Of a stretch of DNA of 64,000 nucleotides, positions 60,305-64,000 are shown in pieces (position 1 is the first letter of the stretch; each line of letters opens with the position of its first letter). The DNA comes from Candidatus Amarobacter glycogenicus (GTDB lineage Bacteria; Chloroflexota; Dehalococcoidia; Tepidiformales; Tepidiformaceae), in contig JADJZF010000006.1 in assembly GCA_016719395.1 (NCBI GenBank), forward strand, positions 148,501-212,500, in the 5' to 3' direction. Both the position numbers and the translations under genes were made by a program. Below the pieces are notes generated by a model. It did no database searches. It saw nothing but the letters and a program-made list of their open reading frames with translations, and was not told where the DNA came from.

Positions 60305-61480
60305 ATGGGACAGTTCCGTTTCCTCACCGCCGGCGAGAGCCACGGTAAGGGCCTCACGATGATCATCGAGGGATTGCCGTCGGGGCTCCCGCTTGCTGAA
60401 AGCGACATCTCTCCCGACCTCGGCCGGCGCCAGGGTGGCTACGGCCGCGGCGGGCGCATGAAGATCGAGAAGGATCATGCCGAAATCACCGCCGGCGTCC
60501 GCCACGGCTACACCCTCGGCTCGCCGGTTTCCATGTGGGTACAGAACCGGGACTGGGTGAACTGGACCGAGAAGATGGCCATCGAGCCAGTCGAAACCGA
60601 GATCGAACGCGTCACGCGGTTGAGGCCCGGCCATGCCGACATGCCCGGCATCGTGAAGTACGGGTTCGATGACGTTCGAAACATCCTCGAGCGTGCCAGT
60701 GCTCGGGAGACGACGGCCCGTGTCGCCGTTGGGGCGGTCGCGAAGCGGCTGCTCGCCGAATTCGGCGTCGTATTCCGCAGTCACACCATCTCCATCGCTG
60801 GCGTCCATGCCGACGTACCGGCCGCCATCGACTGGGAGGCCGTCGAGGCGGACCCGGTCCGCTGTTCGGATTCCGCCTCCGGCCAGCGCATGGTCGACGC
60901 GATCAACGCCGCCAAGCCGGATGGCGACACGGTGGGCGGCGAGATCGAAGTCCGCGTCAGCGGAATCCCAATCGGCCTGGGGTCGCATGTCCACTGGGAC
61001 CGCAAGCTCGACGGTCGCATCGCCCAGGCTATCTGCAGCATCAACGCCTTCAAGGCGGTGGGCTTCGGGCTTGGCTTCGCTGCGACCGGGATGCGCGGCT
61101 CACAGGTGCACGACGTGATCCTGCCGGTCTCGGAGTGGCGCGGGCAGGCCTGGCGTCACCAATCGAACAACCACGGCGGCATCGAAGGTGGGATGAGCAC
61201 TGGCGAGGAGATCGTCGTGCGGGCGGCCGTCAAACCGATCCCGACGCTCGCCCATCCGCTTCCATCGGTCGACCTTGATTCCGGTGAGGAGGTCCTGGCT
61301 CATTACGAGCGAAGCGACGTCTGCGTCGTCCCCGCCGGCGGCGTGGTCGCCGAGGCCATGGTGGCGATTGTCCTGGCGGACGCCTGGATGGAGAAATTCG
61401 GCGGCGACACGCTCCCCGAATCCCGCGCCAACTACGAGCACTACCTCTCCACTATCGGGCCGCGCGCCCGCGCTGACTGA
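60305..61480 (+). CDS. aroC: Chorismate synthase
   Basis: 391 aa. F-L-T-A-G-E-S-H-G near residue 5, R-R-Q-G-G-Y-G-R-G near 41, and R-S-H-T-I near 158; S-N-N-H-G-G-I-E-G-G near 285 and the FMN-binding loops are all in place. Converts EPSP to chorismate with reduced FMN. It starts 2 nt after the previous stop, and its TGA shares a base with the aroKB start (TGATG). Confidence 0.96.
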   Translation: MGQFRFLTAGESHGKGLTMIIEGLPSGLPLAESDISPDLGRRQGGYGRGGRMKIEKDHAEITAGVRHGYTLGSPVSMWVQNRDWVNWTEKMAIEPVETEIERVTRLRPGHADMPGIVKYGFDDVRNILERASARETTARVAVGAVAKRLLAEFGVVFRSHTISIAGVHADVPAAIDWEAVEADPVRCSDSASGQRMVDAINAAKPDGDTVGGEIEVRVSGIPIGLGSHVHWDRKLDGRIAQAICSINAFKAVGFGLGFAATGMRGSQVHDVILPVSEWRGQAWRHQSNNHGGIEGGMSTGEEIVVRAAVKPIPTLAHPLPSVDLDSGEEVLAHYERSDVCVVPAGGVVAEAMVAIVLADAWMEKFGGDTLPESRANYEHYLSTIGPRARAD

Positions 61481-63150
61481 TGGTCGCCCAACGAATCTTC
61501 CTTGTTGGTCTCTCGGGCGGCGGTAAGTCCACCGCCGGACGCCTGCTGGCCCAGCGGCTCGGCTGGCAGTTCGCAGATTCGGATGACGAAATTGAGCACG
61601 CCACTGGCCGGAAAGTGCCCGAAATCTTCGCCGAGGAAGGCGAGGCGGCATTCCGCAAACGCGAATGCGATGCCATCCGAAAGCTTGCTCAGCGAGAGCC
61701 CATCGTAATCGCCACCGGCGGCGGAGCAGTCACCGTCCCCGAGACACGCGCCCTCCTGGGCGACGGCTTCGTCGTCTGGCTGTCGGTGAGCCCGGAGGAG
61801 GCCGCGCGGCGCCTCGGACAGGACCCCGCGACATCGGAGCGGCCCCTCCTCGCGGGCGACACCCGCGGCCGCCTCGAGGCCCTCCTCCAGGCAAGGCGCG
61901 AGCTCTACTCGGCCGCCGATGCAGCGATTGATGTCGACGATCTCTCACCGCAGATTGTCTCATCCGAGCTCTTCAACCTCTGGCAGGAATGGGCCCGCAG
62001 CCCGGTCGCCCACGGTGACCGGCTCTATGGCCGCAGCGAACACGAGCCGCACCGCCTGCCGTCCGTCCTCCAACCCGCAGCGATCGTCCGGACGCCTACC
62101 GCTCTCTATCCGGTCATCGTGGCCGACGGATGCTTCGACGCACTCGGCACGGCCTGCCGGGACGCCGGGCTCACGGGAAGGGCCTTCGTCATCTCGGATA
62201 CAGCGGTCGGCCCCTTGTTCGCGGGTCGCGCCGCGGCCGCGCTGGAGCAGTCCGGCTACCAGGCACGCACCTTCCATATCCCGGCCGGCGAAGACCACAA
62301 GACGCTTGCCACGGTCGAACTCGTCTACGACTGGCTCATCGGAAACCGCGTCGAACGGTCTGACTTCGCCGTGTGCGTCGGCGGTGGTGTGGTAACGGAC
62401 CTGGCAGGGTTCGCAGCCGCCACGTGCCTCCGTGGCATCGACTTCGTCCACGTCCCAACCTCGCTCCTGGCCATGGCCGATGCCGCGATCGGGGGGAAGA
62501 CCGGCGTCGACCACCCCCGCGGAAAGAACATGATCGGCGCGTTTGCCCAGCCTCGAGCAGTCCTCATCGACCCGCTCGTCCTGCGGTCGCTCCCCGAACG
62601 CCACCTGCGCAATGGCTGGGCCGAACTCATCAAGCACGGACTCATCCTCGATGAACAACTCTTCCGCGACCTGGAGGACGCCTCCGTCGAGGGCCTGCCC
62701 ATGATGTCCGCGGAATTGATCGCGCGGAGCGTCGCCATCAAGGCTGATGTCGTCTCCGATGACGAACGCGAAGCGGGCCGGCGGACCCTGCTGAACTACG
62801 GGCACACCATCGGACATGCGATCGAAGCCGTCACCGGCTTCTCAGCCTACCTTCACGGCGAAGCCATTAGCGTCGGTATGCGAGCAGCGGGCCTGATCTC
62901 ACACGAACTCGGGCTGCTGGGCGCCGATGGGCTCGCACGCCAGCAAGCGCTTCTGCAGCGCTTTGGCCTTCCGGGTGCCGCGCCCGGGCTCGACGTCGAT
63001 GCTGTCATCGATTCAACGTTGCTCGACAAGAAGGTCCGCGGCGGCAGCGTCCGCTGGGTGCTGCTCGAAGGCATCGGCAACGCAGTGACCCGTGACAACG
63101 TGCCGGCCGACGTGGTCCGCAGGGCCGTCGAGGCTGTGTTGGCGCCCTGA
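61480..63150 (+). CDS. aroKB: Shikimate kinase / 3-dehydroquinate synthase fusion
   Basis: 556 aa. Residues 1-165: shikimate kinase with Walker A G-L-S-G-G-G-K-S-T, D-S-D-D near 32 and G-G-G-A near 84. Residues ~185-556: 3-dehydroquinate synthase with G-G-G-V-V-T-D near 305, the metal ligands E in W-A-E-L-I-K-H near 391, H in Y-G-H-T-I-G-H near 446 and H-G-E near 465. Two pathway steps (second and fifth) in one polypeptide. aroB-aroK fusions are known in several lineages. aroA and aroG/aroF are not seen in the window. Confidence 0.94.
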   Translation: MVAQRIFLVGLSGGGKSTAGRLLAQRLGWQFADSDDEIEHATGRKVPEIFAEEGEAAFRKRECDAIRKLAQREPIVIATGGGAVTVPETRALLGDGFVVWLSVSPEEAARRLGQDPATSERPLLAGDTRGRLEALLQARRELYSAADAAIDVDDLSPQIVSSELFNLWQEWARSPVAHGDRLYGRSEHEPHRLPSVLQPAAIVRTPTALYPVIVADGCFDALGTACRDAGLTGRAFVISDTAVGPLFAGRAAAALEQSGYQARTFHIPAGEDHKTLATVELVYDWLIGNRVERSDFAVCVGGGVVTDLAGFAAATCLRGIDFVHVPTSLLAMADAAIGGKTGVDHPRGKNMIGAFAQPRAVLIDPLVLRSLPERHLRNGWAELIKHGLILDEQLFRDLEDASVEGLPMMSAELIARSVAIKADVVSDDEREAGRRTLLNYGHTIGHAIEAVTGFSAYLHGEAISVGMRAAGLISHELGLLGADGLARQQALLQRFGLPGAAPGLDVDAVIDSTLLDKKVRGGSVRWVLLEGIGNAVTRDNVPADVVRRAVEAVLAP

Positions 63151-63232
63151 TGACCCGGATGGAAGTGCTCGCACGTTGCCGCACAGGGGTCGCCGGGCGC
63201 GTCTCCCGCGAACTTTCCGATACGCTCGCCGT

Positions 63233-64000
63233 ATGACGTTCGCATTCCAGCGTCTTGGCGGCTCCGATGACCCGGTCGGCCCCCGCACGGGGCGTATCAC
63301 GACAGGCCGGGGCGAGATCCGGACGCCGGCGTTCATGCCCGTGGGCACGCTTGCCACCGTGAAGGCCGTGAGCCCGGACGAGGTACGTTCGACCGGCGCC
63401 GATATCCTCCTCGTGAACGCGTACCACCTCTATTTGCGTCCGGGACATGCGCTCGTTGAACGATTGGGCGGTGTGCACCGGTTCATGGATTGGAGTGGCC
63501 CCATCCTCTCGGACAGCGGCGGATTCCAGGTGTTCTCCCTTGCCGGGCTTCGGAAGGTAACCGAGGAGGGTGTCCGCTTCCGCTCTCACATCGATGGCTC
63601 GGAACACTTCTATACCCCGGAGCTGGCGATGGAGGTACAGGCCGCGCTTGGCGTGGATATCGCCATGCCGCTCGACCACGTGCTGCCGGGGGAGTCGCAG
63701 TTCGAGGCGGCGAAGGAGGCCGTGGAACGCACCCTCCGCTGGTTCGAACGGTGCCGCTCCGCCAGGCCCGAACTGGCCACTTTCGCGATCGTGCAGGGTG
63801 GTATCCACCAAGACTTGCGCGTGATGCACGCCCGTGCCGCAGCCGCCATGGACGCTCCCGGGTACAGCATTGGCGGACTGTCGGTGGGCGAATCGAAAGA
63901 TTCGATGTGGGCGATGACTGAAGTGGTGACTCGAGAGCTGCCGGTGGAGAAACCGCGGTACCTCATGGGCGTAGGAAGCCCGGAAGACCTGGTCAATGCC
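63233..64000 (+). CDS. tgt: tRNA-guanine transglycosylase (partial, cut by window end)
   Basis: The first 256 codons are visible. G-R-I-T-T-G-R-G-E-I-R-T-P-A-F-M-P-V-G-T near residue 20, the nucleophile region D-S-G-G-F-Q-V-F near 93, L-D-H-V near 145 and Q-G-G near 186 match bacterial Tgt, which exchanges guanine for preQ1 at position 34 of Asn, Asp, His and Tyr tRNAs. The C-terminal zinc site lies beyond the window. The ATG lies exactly 6 nt after TACGCT, so it is probably leaderless and starts a new transcript. Confidence 0.93.
   Translation, partial: MTFAFQRLGGSDDPVGPRTGRITTGRGEIRTPAFMPVGTLATVKAVSPDEVRSTGADILLVNAYHLYLRPGHALVERLGGVHRFMDWSGPILSDSGGFQVFSLAGLRKVTEEGVRFRSHIDGSEHFYTPELAMEVQAALGVDIAMPLDHVLPGESQFEAAKEAVERTLRWFERCRSARPELATFAIVQGGIHQDLRVMHARAAAAMDAPGYSIGGLSVGESKDSMWAMTEVVTRELPVEKPRYLMGVGSPEDLVNA

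Noticed and set aside
1..64000. CRISPR array, rRNA operon, tRNA-Sec or insertion sequence
   Set aside because: No regularly spaced repeats, no rRNA segments, no second cloverleaf with a T-arm like that of tRNA-Val and no transposase motifs were found by reading; a covariance-model scan was not possible.

Overview
The window is GC-rich, gene-dense DNA with almost no gap above 250 bp between genes. It most likely comes from a Chloroflexota bacterium, probably an aerobic, heterotrophic, possibly thermophilic member of the Dehalococcoidia/Tepidiformia side. This rests on family knowledge: a very large polytopic protein with the YYY (DUF2298) domain that is typical of Chloroflexi and Archaea, an AroK-AroB fusion, a SecD-SecF-YajC set, and fatty-acid and branched-chain catabolic genes. 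No rRNA, CRISPR array, insertion sequence or prophage was seen. One tRNA gene (Val-GAC) is present.

Layout. 1-3.1 kb: tail of a GDPD-like gene, hemW and selB. 3.1-9.3 kb (minus): secF, secD, yajC, an HD-domain protein related to CCA-adding enzymes, a XerD-type recombinase and an amino-acid permease. 9.4-14 kb: acyl-CoA dehydrogenase facing a branched-chain 2-oxoacid dehydrogenase operon (E1 alpha, E1 beta, E2). 14-19.2 kb: Ppx/GppA phosphatase, SixA, a tandem pair of NTF2-like proteins, YciI-like protein, tRNA-Val, a VIT1/CCC1 transporter and small proteins. 19.3-23.8 kb: the YYY membrane protein. 24-34 kb: secreted or zinc-ribbon proteins, CaiB/BaiF CoA-transferase, GNAT, HIT, gap, a HAD/MobA-like pair, amidohydrolase and TatD. 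34-43.3 kb (minus): LysR, two ferredoxins, a crotonase, a formyltransferase-like protein, xseBA, VapBC, efp, an M24 peptidase, aroQ and a second Xer recombinase. 43.3-46.2 kb: a small accessory patch (solo LuxR-type HTH, two secreted proteins, broken pip, HicAB). 46.3-52.7 kb (minus): topA, dprA, a CBS/CorC protein and glmU. 53-64 kb (plus): alaS, a membrane-anchored baseplate-J-like protein, ruvX, mltG, aroE, a membrane protein, aroC, aroKB and tgt (cut by the window end). Most of the shikimate pathway is present: aroQ, aroE, aroC and aroKB.

Two patterns cut across the annotation. First, at least ten start codons lie 6-8 nt after a TAnnnT hexamer and lack a clear Shine-Dalgarno site, which suggests widespread leaderless transcription; other genes, mostly inside operons, have good Shine-Dalgarno sites. 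Second, five otherwise good genes, including the essential topA, are each broken by one single-base indel, mostly in a G/C run, which points to assembly error rather than decay.

Start codons were chosen from family length, Shine-Dalgarno sites, the TAnnnT signal or overlap with neighbours. No database search was possible, so all names are from motif recognition.
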